Part shown: piece by piece, positions 8,960 to 20,600 of the stretch
Layout of the letters: each line of letters begins with the position of its first letter
How positions within the stretch are numbered: the first letter of the stretch is position 1
DNA from: RGIG3002 sp045546775
GTDB taxonomy: Bacteria; Bacillota; Clostridia; Lachnospirales; Lachnospiraceae
Direction: 5' to 3'
Assembly (NCBI GenBank): GCA_045546775.1
Contig: JAZQDM010000126.1
Location: forward strand, 62,001 to 126,000
DNA: 64,000 nt
The notes under the pieces: model-generated
The model's input: only the letters and a program-made list of their open reading frames with translations
Told to the model about the DNA's origin: nothing
Database searches by the model: none
Translations under genes and position numbers: made by a program

Positions 8960-9752
8960 TTGGGATATTAAAATCATGACATACGTTATGTTTGTAGTGA
9001 CGATAATATGTGTCATCAGTGCAACCGTTGCTTGGTTTAATATAAAAAATGATGCAGAAATAAGTACGATGCAGGTGGAGGCTGCCTCCACAAAATTGAT
9101 TAAAGTGGAAGTATTAAAGGATGGTCAATATGAAGAAGTGAAAGCGTCGACAGACGGCGGCGACCAGGTGCATGTTTCGTTTGACATGCCGACGTTTTCC
9201 AATGTTACGGGGGACAGTGTTCTTGCACCCGGCGTGTATGGAACCATCGAATTGTATGTCACACCGCTTCGAAAGGATGTCGTATCCTGCGACGTCATAC
9301 GGACAAATATAGAAGAGTGGACAATCACTTACCTTGCTGCAGATGCAACGGATGAGGAAAAAGAGCAATTGAAAGATTTATTAAGAGGTCATTTACTCTT
9401 TTTTAAAACCCGCACAGGCACGGCCGGAGCATATACGTATGCGGATGTTTTTGAAAGCGATACACCGGTAAATTATGCACTGAGCTGGGATAACGCAAAT
9501 GATGTAGGTGTGCGTACAAAGGTTACCATTTATTGGTGCTGGCCATATGAATATGCGGACATTCCGGACGAAATCAGAAATGCAATCAGCGCAGATGCAG
9601 ATGCGGATTATCCGAGAAAATATTTTTTTGAGCCGGAGCGCGAAGCAAGCGGCTATGATGACACAAGACTTTACGATTATGCAGATACAAAAATAGGGTC
9701 TGCAATTGAGACATTGCAAATGGCTTTTGAAGTGATTGGAAATGTAGGATGA
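8925..9752 (+). CDS. SipW-dependent-type exported protein (subunit 2)
   Basis: A 275-residue protein (270 if the ATG at 8940 is used; purine-rich GAGG repeats precede both, so the start is unsettled). The leader is a hydrophobic segment ending SATVAWFN, the SipW-type pattern. The mature domain has the FDMPTFSNVTGDSVLAPG-type strand and turn plus an extended Asp/Ala-rich C-terminal half. It overlaps the signal peptidase gene by 35 bp and the following gene by an ATGA junction, so translation is tightly coupled. It probably contributes to the surface fibre or complex. Confidence 0.65.
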   Translation: MRTRTMRKRFRNWDIKIMTYVMFVVTIICVISATVAWFNIKNDAEISTMQVEAASTKLIKVEVLKDGQYEEVKASTDGGDQVHVSFDMPTFSNVTGDSVLAPGVYGTIELYVTPLRKDVVSCDVIRTNIEEWTITYLAADATDEEKEQLKDLLRGHLLFFKTRTGTAGAYTYADVFESDTPVNYALSWDNANDVGVRTKVTIYWCWPYEYADIPDEIRNAISADADADYPRKYFFEPEREASGYDDTRLYDYADTKIGSAIETLQMAFEVIGNVG

Positions 9753-10516
9753 AGCAAACAGAGAACAAAAAAAAGTACATTATCATAGGGATTATGCTCA
9801 CTGTATGCATCGCATTGGCAGGCACGTTTGCTTGGTATACCGATTCGGGGCGGCACATTGTCGAAAGCGAAGAAGTAGAAGTGATGGCGCCATACTACTT
9901 GTATTTGTTGAATGAAGATGATGAGGAAAGTTTACAGCTTTCCATCGGTAATCTTTATCCCGGGGAAACAAAACAGGTCATTATCGGTGTGAGCAACAAG
10001 GCGGCAGGAGAGACAAGCGTAGATTATTTGGTAGGAAGAAATACAGAATTTGCTTATGAATTGGAACTCGCCTACACACAAAATCTCCCCATTACGTATA
10101 CCGTATATGAGTTGGTTGAGACAACAGAAGACCAGAAGGATTTTACAATACAAAACGGTCTGATGCATGTAAAGAAAAACATGTTGTTAACAAAGTCGGG
10201 AGACAGTGCGGCACTGACCGTAAGCAACAACAAAGAGATGTATGATGACCCGGCAACTGTCGGGGATGAGAGCGCGGATATTATCAATTATGTGCAATAT
10301 GATTTGTACGACAATGCCAGCGGAAGCAACGATTTGCATTTGACTACAACCGTAGACGCACAAGGTACTACAACATACGATTTGGATTACTTTTTGATAG
10401 AAATGGAATGGCAGGATGATATAGCATTTGATGATTACCGGAAAGAGACGGACTTAATCTACATCATTGTAAAAGCAATACAACCTAGGCCGGAAGAAAG
10501 TGTAGCTGCGCCGTAA
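9749..10516 (+). CDS. SipW-dependent-type exported protein (subunit 3)
   Basis: A 255-residue protein. The leader helix (~10-26) ends AGTFAWYT, and the mature part contains NLYPGETKQVIIGVSNKA, close to the TasA/CalY strand pattern in which a Pro-Gly-Glu turn precedes a strand ending in Asn. A second conserved section lies at the acidic, beta-rich C-terminus. It shares an ATGA overlap with the previous gene. The role as a minor fibre subunit is inferred from leader type and operon. Confidence 0.65.
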   Translation: MKQTENKKKYIIIGIMLTVCIALAGTFAWYTDSGRHIVESEEVEVMAPYYLYLLNEDDEESLQLSIGNLYPGETKQVIIGVSNKAAGETSVDYLVGRNTEFAYELELAYTQNLPITYTVYELVETTEDQKDFTIQNGLMHVKKNMLLTKSGDSAALTVSNNKEMYDDPATVGDESADIINYVQYDLYDNASGSNDLHLTTTVDAQGTTTYDLDYFLIEMEWQDDIAFDDYRKETDLIYIIVKAIQPRPEESVAAP

Positions 10517-10577
10517 ACCGTTTTTTGTAGAACATGGATATACAAAAGCATAAGTTTAGGAGTAGGTAAAGAAAGGA

Positions 10578-11573
10578 TTGCAGGCATTGGAAGAGCAAAG
10601 AGAGGAAAAGAAAAAATCGAATATTTTCCGAAAACGATGGGTTATCGCTCTTGTAGTCAGCTTATCCGGAGTGCTGCTTATCGGCGGTTATGCATTGGCA
10701 AAATATTATGCAAACAATGCCAACAAAGGTGTTGCGGCGGCTGCGGATTACTATTTTACCGGCAATCTGTTGCGTGATACATCGGATGGTCTGATTCATA
10801 TGTATAACACTTCTGCATGGGATGGAACCGGTGCTTATACGTTTGAGGTTTTTGTACAAAATTACAAAAACCAGCTTTTGTACAACGGAGAAAATTTGGA
10901 CATTACATATGATATTACATTTTCCCTAGAGGAAAGTGACGGCGGTATATATCAGGTACAGTATGAAAACAGTTCCGGAAACCAAGTGACACACACATTG
11001 CAAATCGGAGCACCGTTAACGTTGCAAAATTATACGTTGGACGGCGGAACGGCAAACAGTGATAGTTTCTCTGTGATTTTTACACCGCCTGCAAACATTG
11101 ATGATGATTATGTTTCCAAAGGAGTGACAATTACTGCTCGAATTACGTCGCCGAATTATTTACAGGGAAGAGAAATCGGAAGCATTTTGCATGCCGGTAT
11201 TGTTTCGGCAGAGTATTCTTTGCAGGCCAATTATACTTTTATAAGTGAATTGGTTCAGGCAGCAGATTGGACAACGTTTGTGGAAAACATGGCAGGTTTT
11301 CCGTATGAAATTACATATCGTCCGGGCGCCACAGACACTGGTGCGCACGACATACAACTTCAATGGGACAGCAATTATATTGTGTTGAATCAATTTGACG
11401 AAAATATAGCACAAGTGGCAACTTCAGGGACTACGCAAACCCTTACAATCAGTGTATCACCGTATGAGACGGTGAATCTTGTTTTTTACCGGTCCGACAA
11501 TTTTTCATCCATCTCAACGCTGGATGATTTCAGACAATTAATTACGGTTACTGATTTAAGTAAAACACCATAA
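10578..11573 (+). CDS. SipW-dependent-type exported protein (subunit 4), non-ATG start
   Basis: About 331 residues. No ATG is available before the membrane segment, so translation starts at a TTG: 10578, or 10587, which is better spaced from GAAAGG. The N-terminus is charged (EEQREEKKK), followed by a helix ending GYALAKYY, a variant SipW-type leader. The mature domain opens with ADYYFTGNLL and contains TFEVFVQNYKNQ, reminiscent of TasA-like strands. It precedes the giant gene by 44 bp. The rare start may keep its level below that of its neighbours. Confidence 0.6.
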   Translation: MQALEEQREEKKKSNIFRKRWVIALVVSLSGVLLIGGYALAKYYANNANKGVAAAADYYFTGNLLRDTSDGLIHMYNTSAWDGTGAYTFEVFVQNYKNQLLYNGENLDITYDITFSLEESDGGIYQVQYENSSGNQVTHTLQIGAPLTLQNYTLDGGTANSDSFSVIFTPPANIDDDYVSKGVTITARITSPNYLQGREIGSILHAGIVSAEYSLQANYTFISELVQAADWTTFVENMAGFPYEITYRPGATDTGAHDIQLQWDSNYIVLNQFDENIAQVATSGTTQTLTISVSPYETVNLVFYRSDNFSSISTLDDFRQLITVTDLSKTP

Positions 11574-11617
11574 AATTAAAAATTTACAAAGATTAGAAAG
11601 AAAGGAGGTGTCGCAGG

Positions 11618-14600
11618 ATGAAACATATGAGAAAAAGATGGCTGGCTTTTGTGTTGGCTTTCGTTTTGATAGCAGAAATCTTGTATGGTCATCTTGGCGA
11701 TACCTTAACAATACAAGCGTGGGCTTCCGCACCGTCAGACGTGGAGATTGTGACAGAGACTACAGAAAGCGTGGCAGGTGATATGACCGAGACACCTTCC
11801 ACAGTGGCGTCCAGTGATGCGTCAGAAGAGACTTCCACAACGCCACAGACCGACGTGGAGGAAACACCATCCACAACGCCACAGACTGACGTTGAGGAAA
11901 CAGCTTCCACGCCACAGCCTAGTGAAAGTTCTACTAATGTAACAGAGGAGAACACCACGCAGGAGAATACTACCGAGGAAAATGGTGGGGAAGTAACGGC
12001 TACGGAGGAAACGACCGAAGAGGCGGAAGGCAGTGAAGCAGTAGAGGGCGTAGAAGAAAACGAGACAGAAGAAGAGGAAACGGAAGAAGAGGCATGGGAA
12101 GAAATCGTTGTTTTTAATGCCCAGGCGAGAGTTTCACCGGGAACGTCCATTATCCCGACTTCTGCGGCGGATTTAGGTGCTACAACGACGTATTATATCA
12201 CCAGTTATCAGGACTGGATTAATTTGCAGGCATTAAGTAAGACAACCGATTTGGCAGGTTATTCTTTCCTCATTATCGGCCGAAGTGTGGAAGGCAGCGG
12301 TAGTGTGGCAAATTATGATTTGACTTTTTCGGATGTGGAGACAACGGAAGTTTTTGAAGGATTGGGAAATGAGACATATCCGTTTGCCGGAACGTTGTAC
12401 GCAGCGGATGCCGGCGGTATTTTGCTCACATTAGACCGTCCGCTTTTTAACTATTTATCGACAGAGGCGTCGATTCATCATCTTAAGTTGCAGCCGCAAA
12501 ACGGTGCATGCGCCGGTCTGGCAGAAAATCTTGTCGTAAAAAGTGCCGCATTTACTGAGTTTTCGGACATTTCCGTCAGCCATACAGATGCTGCGCATTT
12601 GCAGACCGGAATTACAAATGCAGGCGGTGTGGCAGGTGGTTTGTTTGCCAACGTGACAAACGATATGCCGGATACTACCTTTGTGCTTGGTGGCGCAAAT
12701 ATTTCAGTAGATTGTTATGTAACCGGTAACATTGCAGGTGGTCTTATCGGAACGGTTGCCGGCAAAGTTACGGTTGATATGACCGGAATTACGTATGCGC
12801 CTTATACTGCAGCAAGCGGAGCAAATGCCGTAGCAGGCGGTCTTGTCGGAAAAGTAGGAAATACAAATATAGCGACGGAATTTACGTTGACAACAACGGG
12901 GGGCGCCATTGCTTACCAAAAGCCGGTTAACCACGATGCACAGAATGATATTGCAACCGGATTTGAGAGCGTAGGCGGATTTTTTGGAACCATAGAAAAT
13001 GCAACGGTAAATATTGGTGTGGAATTGTCTTATGCCGGATATGCAGAAGCGGACAGCACAGAAATTTTTGATTTAACGGCAATAAATGCAGGTGCATTTG
13101 CCGGACGAATTGTAGATTCCACAGTTACTTTCACAGCACCTTTTACTGTTGCTGCAGGAGAAGGGGTACGCATATGTCAAACATCAGCAGTCACAGGCAA
13201 CGGGCTTGGTGGCTTTGTTGGCGCGGTTAAAAATGCAACGGTTCAGACCAGCGGGAATGCTACAATTACACTCAATAATGTTTATGTGAAAAATACAACC
13301 GGCGCAACAGCGACGAATAGCATTGGTGGTCTGGCAGGTTATGCCGAAAATGCAAAATTCAATTTCACAAGCACAAGTGCGTGTACCATTGTTGATTTTA
13401 CTTCCGAGTTGACCTATGGAAATGTGGCAGGTGCAATCGGTTATTACGTAGGTGACAGCACGGTAGATGGAGTCGTTCTTAATTATACGTCTGTGGAAGG
13501 GACAACGACAGCTTCTGCCATCAATGGCAATGCAGCAGGACTCATTGCTTACATGTATTTGAAAGATTGTGATATCAGCGTTGAAAATTGTTTCAGCGGT
13601 AACTTGAGTTATCATGCAAAAGACACTGCTTCACTTGGTGTTGGAATGATATATGGAAGAGACGAAAATGCAACGGTAACATTAAAAGATATTATCGTTG
13701 TCGGAGTGTTTGTCAATACAAGCAATCCGAAAGTGGAAGTGGTATATTTGGGTTGTTTTGTCGGTTCGGTAGATGCGAATTTAAATCTTGAGGGCACGGT
13801 AAATGGAAGCAATCAGTTTACAACGGCAGCATATTTTAACTACGGAAACAGACAGGACCCGACTTATGTAGGTGGCGCGATTGGAGCAGTGCGTCAGACA
13901 CGGAATGTAAATTACAAAGTGAACATTACCAATATTCTTGTCGGAAATCCGGGATACAACGGCAATGCTATTCCGTATAATTACGGTGGTATTTTAGGTG
14001 CAGTAGGACAAAAATCGTCGGTGTGTCTGGATGGAAAAATTTATATGAATGGTGGCAACGCAGTAAACTTTAAAGGCAATGCCTATCGTTTTTATGCGCT
14101 TAATCCGGAAGTGGCGAGAACTACATTCGGACAAGTTGTCGGAAGACAGGACTATTCGCTTATTTATTTGCAGCCCACAGCGGAGCTTGTGAAATCCACA
14201 CAGTTTCGTTGTGATGAAATCGGAAATTATGGTGCTGTATTCCGCAACGGGAACTGGGATGGTACGATTGGAGCGGACGGTTTGCCGGTAGACAATTCTG
14301 ATGAAGCGACATGGCTCATTCAAGACCATCAAGTGACCGGTGCATGGAAATATGATCATTACGATGCAGCAACCGGTCAGAATGTGCTAAAACTGGAAAC
14401 AGTGGGCGACTGGATGCGCTTTGCAATTTTTGGTAATACTGCAAACTGGAATCAGACTACCGGAGAAATCAGTGGATACTATCCGGTTGGTATGGATGTT
14501 GCAGGTGCCATAACCCAATACAGTATGGAAGATATGTATTGGGTACTTCGTGTGGCGGATTTTGCAGTAAAACCCGGAACGTATGATTTGACCAACTGTG

Positions 14601-17600
14601 GCATTATTTCGATGTTCCGTAATCTGGAAAATGTTGCCATTTTAAATTCGTTTTATGGGGAAGTGGATGGAGCAGGCAATAAGCCAATTATTAAAAATAA
14701 AGTTACAGCTTATATGCAGTCGTACATTGGACTATTTCCATGTGTAAATGGAAGTGTCAATGAAACGAAAACAAGTATTACTTTTGATAATCTTCACATA
14801 CAGTATGATGTAACACTTGAAAAAGTGAAATATTGTAACAACAGTGTTGCCAGTGATCGCAATATAATGCAAATAGTTGGCGGATTGTCGGCAGTTGCGG
14901 TAAATAATATTATCGTATCAGACGTAGAGTATGATACGACCATTTATGATAATAAAAATCCGGCCAATGGAAGTTATTGCGGCGGATTATTTGGTATGTA
15001 TAACGGTGTGGAAGGAAAGTCGCTTACATTGGAAAATATTACAGCCAATGTGGTGATGGAATATGCGAGAAAGTACGCGAGAGTCGGTGGAGTAATAGGA
15101 AGCGTGACTGCACCGGGTAACGGAACTCATTCCATCAACGCCACCAATATCACCATTGGCGGAACGATAACCGGTACAAACAGCGAGACCGGAAGTAGTT
15201 TGATGGCCAGTGGATTCATTACGGAAATTATGGCGGGTAACAGCAGCAAGTCAGGTATTCAGACCGTCGTAACTGTGGATGGTATGAAAATTGACGGATT
15301 CAAAGTGTGTGCGTCAGATACAACTCTCCCGCATTATAGCATTGGCGGTTTTTTGGGATTTTTGTGGAATTGTTGTGATGTGACACTTGCCAATGTATCG
15401 ATTGGTACAGATGCACCGAGTGAGATTATTGCCAAAACTTCCTTTGGTGGTCTTGTGCAGAATGTGAGAGGAAAAATGGCTCTGGATGGGGTGACCTATG
15501 GAGCAAATACTGTTTTAGATGCATGCGGAGGCGGTGTAAACAGTGCTTTGGTAGTTAGAGAGGGAGAAAATCTCTATCTTGATGTCAACGAGTATGATGT
15601 GGAGCAAGGTGTTACCGTAAAAAATTATACCGGTACGCATTTTGATGAGCTTGTAGGGTCCAACATGGGCGGTGACGGGGCAGACCGTGGAGGTATCGTC
15701 TCTATCAATGTCGGTACGACCTATCATCTCGGAAGAAATAGTGCCGCATACAAATGTTACGAGTACGGTGCGAATGTAGTGTTTGAGGGTGGAACGTATA
15801 AGGTAAACACCCGCTATAACAAAAATACAAGATATTATTATGATTTGGATCAGTTGGATTATTCTGTAGATTATACAACTATGGATAGTGCCGAGGACGT
15901 TATGGTGTGGCATGTCATGCATTATGCTAACGATTATGTGCGTGATTATTGTCTTACGGATACGTTGGCACATGCGACTATTCCGACGAATTATACCATA
16001 ACCGGTACGATTGACATGAGCGGTTACAGCATTTATCCGACCAGTTTGTCACAGGCAGAAACCTATCAGGGAACAAGCGGTGCAAAGATTGTTTTTGATG
16101 CACAAAATATTTATGCCGGTGAAAAGACTCTTGCAGCGGCGGGAAACGGATATATCAGAAAGATTCCATCGGATGGAACGCATCAGCACTATATGCTCCA
16201 AACCGGTTTGTTTGGCAACCTTTACGCAGGGCTTTCCGTAGATGGATTGACGGTAAGCGGAACATACAGCCGTTATGCGTATTCCGGAGATTATATGGCA
16301 GGCGGACTTGTTGCCGGTAACATTATGGGTGTGGAATTGCCACAAAAGGATGAGCAGGGACGTACACTGTATGACAAAAATGTGGTGTATCAGTTTACGA
16401 ATATCACATTGGACGATTTGTGGTGTGTAGACAGTGACGCAAAATATAAAAAGGCCAGTTCCCAGCTTAATTTTCCGCTCGGTTTAATGATTAGCAAAAT
16501 TGCTGCCGGAGCGCAAGTTAGGATGGATGGCATTTATATGACCGGTTACGAAGACGTGGATGCAAACAGTGATGGAGTTGCAGATTACAGTGCCGCAAGC
16601 TCTCTTATCGGTGTTGTAGGTGACGGCAATGCCACATATATGTCCGTTATTATGAAAAATATGGATATAATGGATGCGGCAGCAGGAAAAAGCAGTGCCA
16701 CATTAAATTCTTCTTTACAGGAAGAAGCGCTGGCAAAATCATCTCTTATTTACCGCTATGAATACAGTGCAAACTCTAGTGTAATCTATACCTTTACAGA
16801 AGAAGACTATATGGTCGGTAAGCTGGGCAAAACGGCGGATGCAGGCGACAGTGAACCGCACATAGTGACGCTTGGAGTAGAACTTGGAGATAGAGATGTT
16901 TCCGGAACGAACTATGCAGAAATTGAATATTTCGATACAGCAAATCCGGTTGGTAAGAGCGGTGATGTTTTGGTGTCAGAAATTCCGTATGCGAGCAGCA
17001 ACTATATTCCTTATGTTTTTACGGGTGGAAAAGAAATTTTGGTCAACCCGAAGGTAGAAAGTATTACGCAAGGATGTGGTACATACGAAGACCCATATAT
17101 CATTGATTCGCCGGTACAGTTGATTTCGATATACCGCTATTTGTACGATGAAGAGACATACGCAGAAATATTTGGGTTGTCCGGTTATGAGTGGCAAATG
17201 CACGCGACCGGAAAGGGAACGGATGATGTGCTGTGTGATTTGAGTGAAGCGGTAAATACCGGACATGGCCCCCTGCTTAATTATAAAGTAAGCGGATTCC
17301 CAACGAAGGAACAATTAAGTCAAGCGTATTATTTGATTAGCAAAGATATCGATTTAAGCTCTTATTCAGAGTTTATTGGATTTGGACGGACAAACCAGCC
17401 GTTTGTAGGTGTATTTGTGGGCAGAAAAGCAGATGATAGTAAGCCGGTAGTGACATTGTCGGCCCAAAGCAGTGTCAGCAATTTGCCGGCATATGGTTTG
17501 ATTCAAACTGCCAAAGGTGCCGTTGTAAAAGACCTTACCATTCATATTCCGACTACCGTCAAAGTAGGAAATGACAACGGAAAATGTATGGCAGGCGGTG

Positions 17601-20600
17601 TGATTGCACATGTTATAGGCGGAGATAATATCATCGAAGGTGTAAGTGTTACCGGAAATGGTGTTGGAAGTTTTGAGCCTCAGCGTGCTGCTGCATCCAT
17701 TGGTGGATACGTAGGCGTAGTAGAACTCGGTGGTGTCATTATCCGTGATATGCCGGCAGGAACCATGGACGGCATTGTTGTAACGTACCCGGTGGATACG
17801 GATTCTATGGATTATCCGGAACCGGCAGAATATGTGTATGTGGGAGGAATCGTCGGAAATGTTCTGGACGGTTATGTAGTATGTGAGACTTCTGAAAGCG
17901 GAGAAGAATTGTTTGCAGACACAAATGCTGCGTCTGCTTATTCAAGTGCGCTTCCAATGTGTAACACATACGATATTTTGAATAGTGGATATTTGAAATC
18001 AACAGCTTCCCAAATCGCATGGGACAATTCGACTTATGAGATTGCGGACAATAAGCAGCTTCAGATTATGTCCATGGCGCTCAACAGTGGTTTCTTAAAT
18101 TACGAGAGCGGAACAGATTCGGATGTGCCTTACAACGAATCTTCCCGCCAGAGAAACGGGGATTATTCCTTTGTTGGAAAAGTGGGTGATGCAGGCTTTG
18201 CCACTGCATTTGCAGATACAAAAGCAGAAAACGGAACCGGTGTGGCAGACAGTTACCTGATACAGTTTTACAATTGCACCGGCGGAAGTCATCCAAAAAA
18301 TACGACACTTGCGTCAGGTGGCAATGTGCTTACCTATGAGTTGACCGGAAGTACGTATGACATGTCCGGTTTTAAGAAGGGTTTCCGGGGTTTTGGTGCG
18401 CGTTATCACGGCACGGAGTATACCGTTACAAAGGCAAATGGTACGCAATACAACAATACGGTGCAGGTGGCAGACCCGACACTTTTGTTCCAAAGTCATT
18501 TCAGAGGAAGTGATTCGGACAATCCGGTTACGATTATTTTGGACATGCACGTAACAGCTGCGATGGATTCCCCGCGTGTCGGTCTTTTGAACGAGATACC
18601 GCAAAGCAACAGCAGCGCGCTTCTGAAAGTAGAAAATATCATCTTAAAAGGAACTGTCATCAACGAAGGAAGCGATGTGGCATACGACGAAGACTACGAT
18701 GTGAACTTCGAATATTGGATTGCCAATAAGGAATACAATGCGGGCGGTCTGGCAAGCGATGTGATTACCAGTATGTCTGTAAAAAATGTCAGTGTACAGG
18801 ATTTGACTGTCAAAGCAACGGGTAATGCGGGCGGTTTCTTTGGTGTTGTAAAAGAGGCATGGAATACAAATATCGCTTGTCAAAATGTGGAGATAGATGG
18901 TTTGAGCGTGGCAGCAGGCACATTAAATTATGCAGAAGGTGTGCAAGGCGGCCATGCCGGCGGTATTATCGGAAAAATGAAAGTTGGCGGTTACAATGGT
19001 AGCCGTATATATATCGGCGCGGATAATACTTTTGAAAAAGATACATACAGTGGCATTACGGGAACGGATATCGAAGTATCCACACACGGAAGAAATGCTT
19101 CCGCAGGCGGACTTGTAGGTTACGTTGATGCATTGAACATATATGCAATAAAAGCGTATGTGTACAATACGACTCTCACGAACTTGAAAGTGTATACGGC
19201 AAATCGTTTTGATGAAATTGGTATGTACGCAGGAGGGATAATCGGATGCGGTTTGTACCTTAATGCTGAAATGTATAATACCGTTGTTGGTAGCGACGAT
19301 GCAAACGAATACGTTGACATTCAATTGAAATGGGAAAACGATACAACAACGAACGGTGTGCTGGATACCAGTGATGTTAAGCAGTTGAACGAAAAAAGTG
19401 CCGCAGGCGGATTTATCGGATACACAACGGAAGGAGACAACGGTATCACTATTACAAATTGCGCGATCAAAGGCCATAGCGGAAACGGCGGCAGTACGAC
19501 TCTTGTCAAAGGCTATGGACGAAGTGGCGGATTTGCCGGAAAAACAGGCGATATTACGATTACAGACAGTACCGTTGGCGGTATTGAAGTGCAAAGTTTG
19601 TGTTACGCAGGCGGAGCAGTCGGTGAGTTGATTTACGGAACCGGTACCATGCAAGGATTACAGGTGCTTGATTCCACGATACATTGCTATGCGATTGTAG
19701 ATAAGTTGGGCAATGCGGCAGGTGGTTATATCGGATATATACCTTCCGGCGCCGAGGGAGTATCCGTCTCTCCGTCTTTAAATAGCGATAATAAGGTACG
19801 CAATAGTTACATTTGCGGACAGACCGTTGGTGGTGTGTTTGGTTTTTACAACACAGTAGTTGGTGGAATGAGTGATATCGCAGTAACTGCGAACAAAATT
19901 GTTGCCAAACCAAAAGAAAACAGTATTATGAGAGGTTCCAATGCAGGTGGTTTCGCGGGACAAATCGCAACATCACTAGACATGGCAGATTGTATTGAAA
20001 ATCTGACTATTTCAGACAATCTCATAACGGGTGAGTTGGATGATTCCGATTATCTTGGCGGTGTACTTGGAATCGGTAAGGCCAATTTGTACTTTTACAA
20101 CATAAAATTGAAAGATAATTATCTCGGATATTTGCCGAATAATGAAGAATTACCGGATGATGAAAAAATCGATATTGTAGCGGAGAGCATCGACGATTTA
20201 AAACAAAAACTGTATTGGAAATATTTGACAAACAGTTACAAGTTGATTAGCGATATTTCGGACGAAGAGGCCTATAAATATTCATTACAAGTAGGAAACT
20301 TGTCAGGGCGTAAAAGTAACAGCGCGTACATAAACTATTTTATTGGTGTGAACGTGCAGTATACAGATGCAGCATATATGCCTTTTGCAGATGTGGGACT
20401 TATCAGTAGCGAACCGGCTACGTTGACGAATTACACGCAAGTCCGTGAGATATATCGTGATGGATTTTTCATCGTGTACGATGCAATGGAAACGGAGCAT
20501 CCGTTAGCCGGTGGGCAGCCGGGTGAGTATCATGGATTCTCCAATGTAGAAGCTATTTTGACAGACTACAAGGATGAAACGATAAGCAGAGCATATGCAT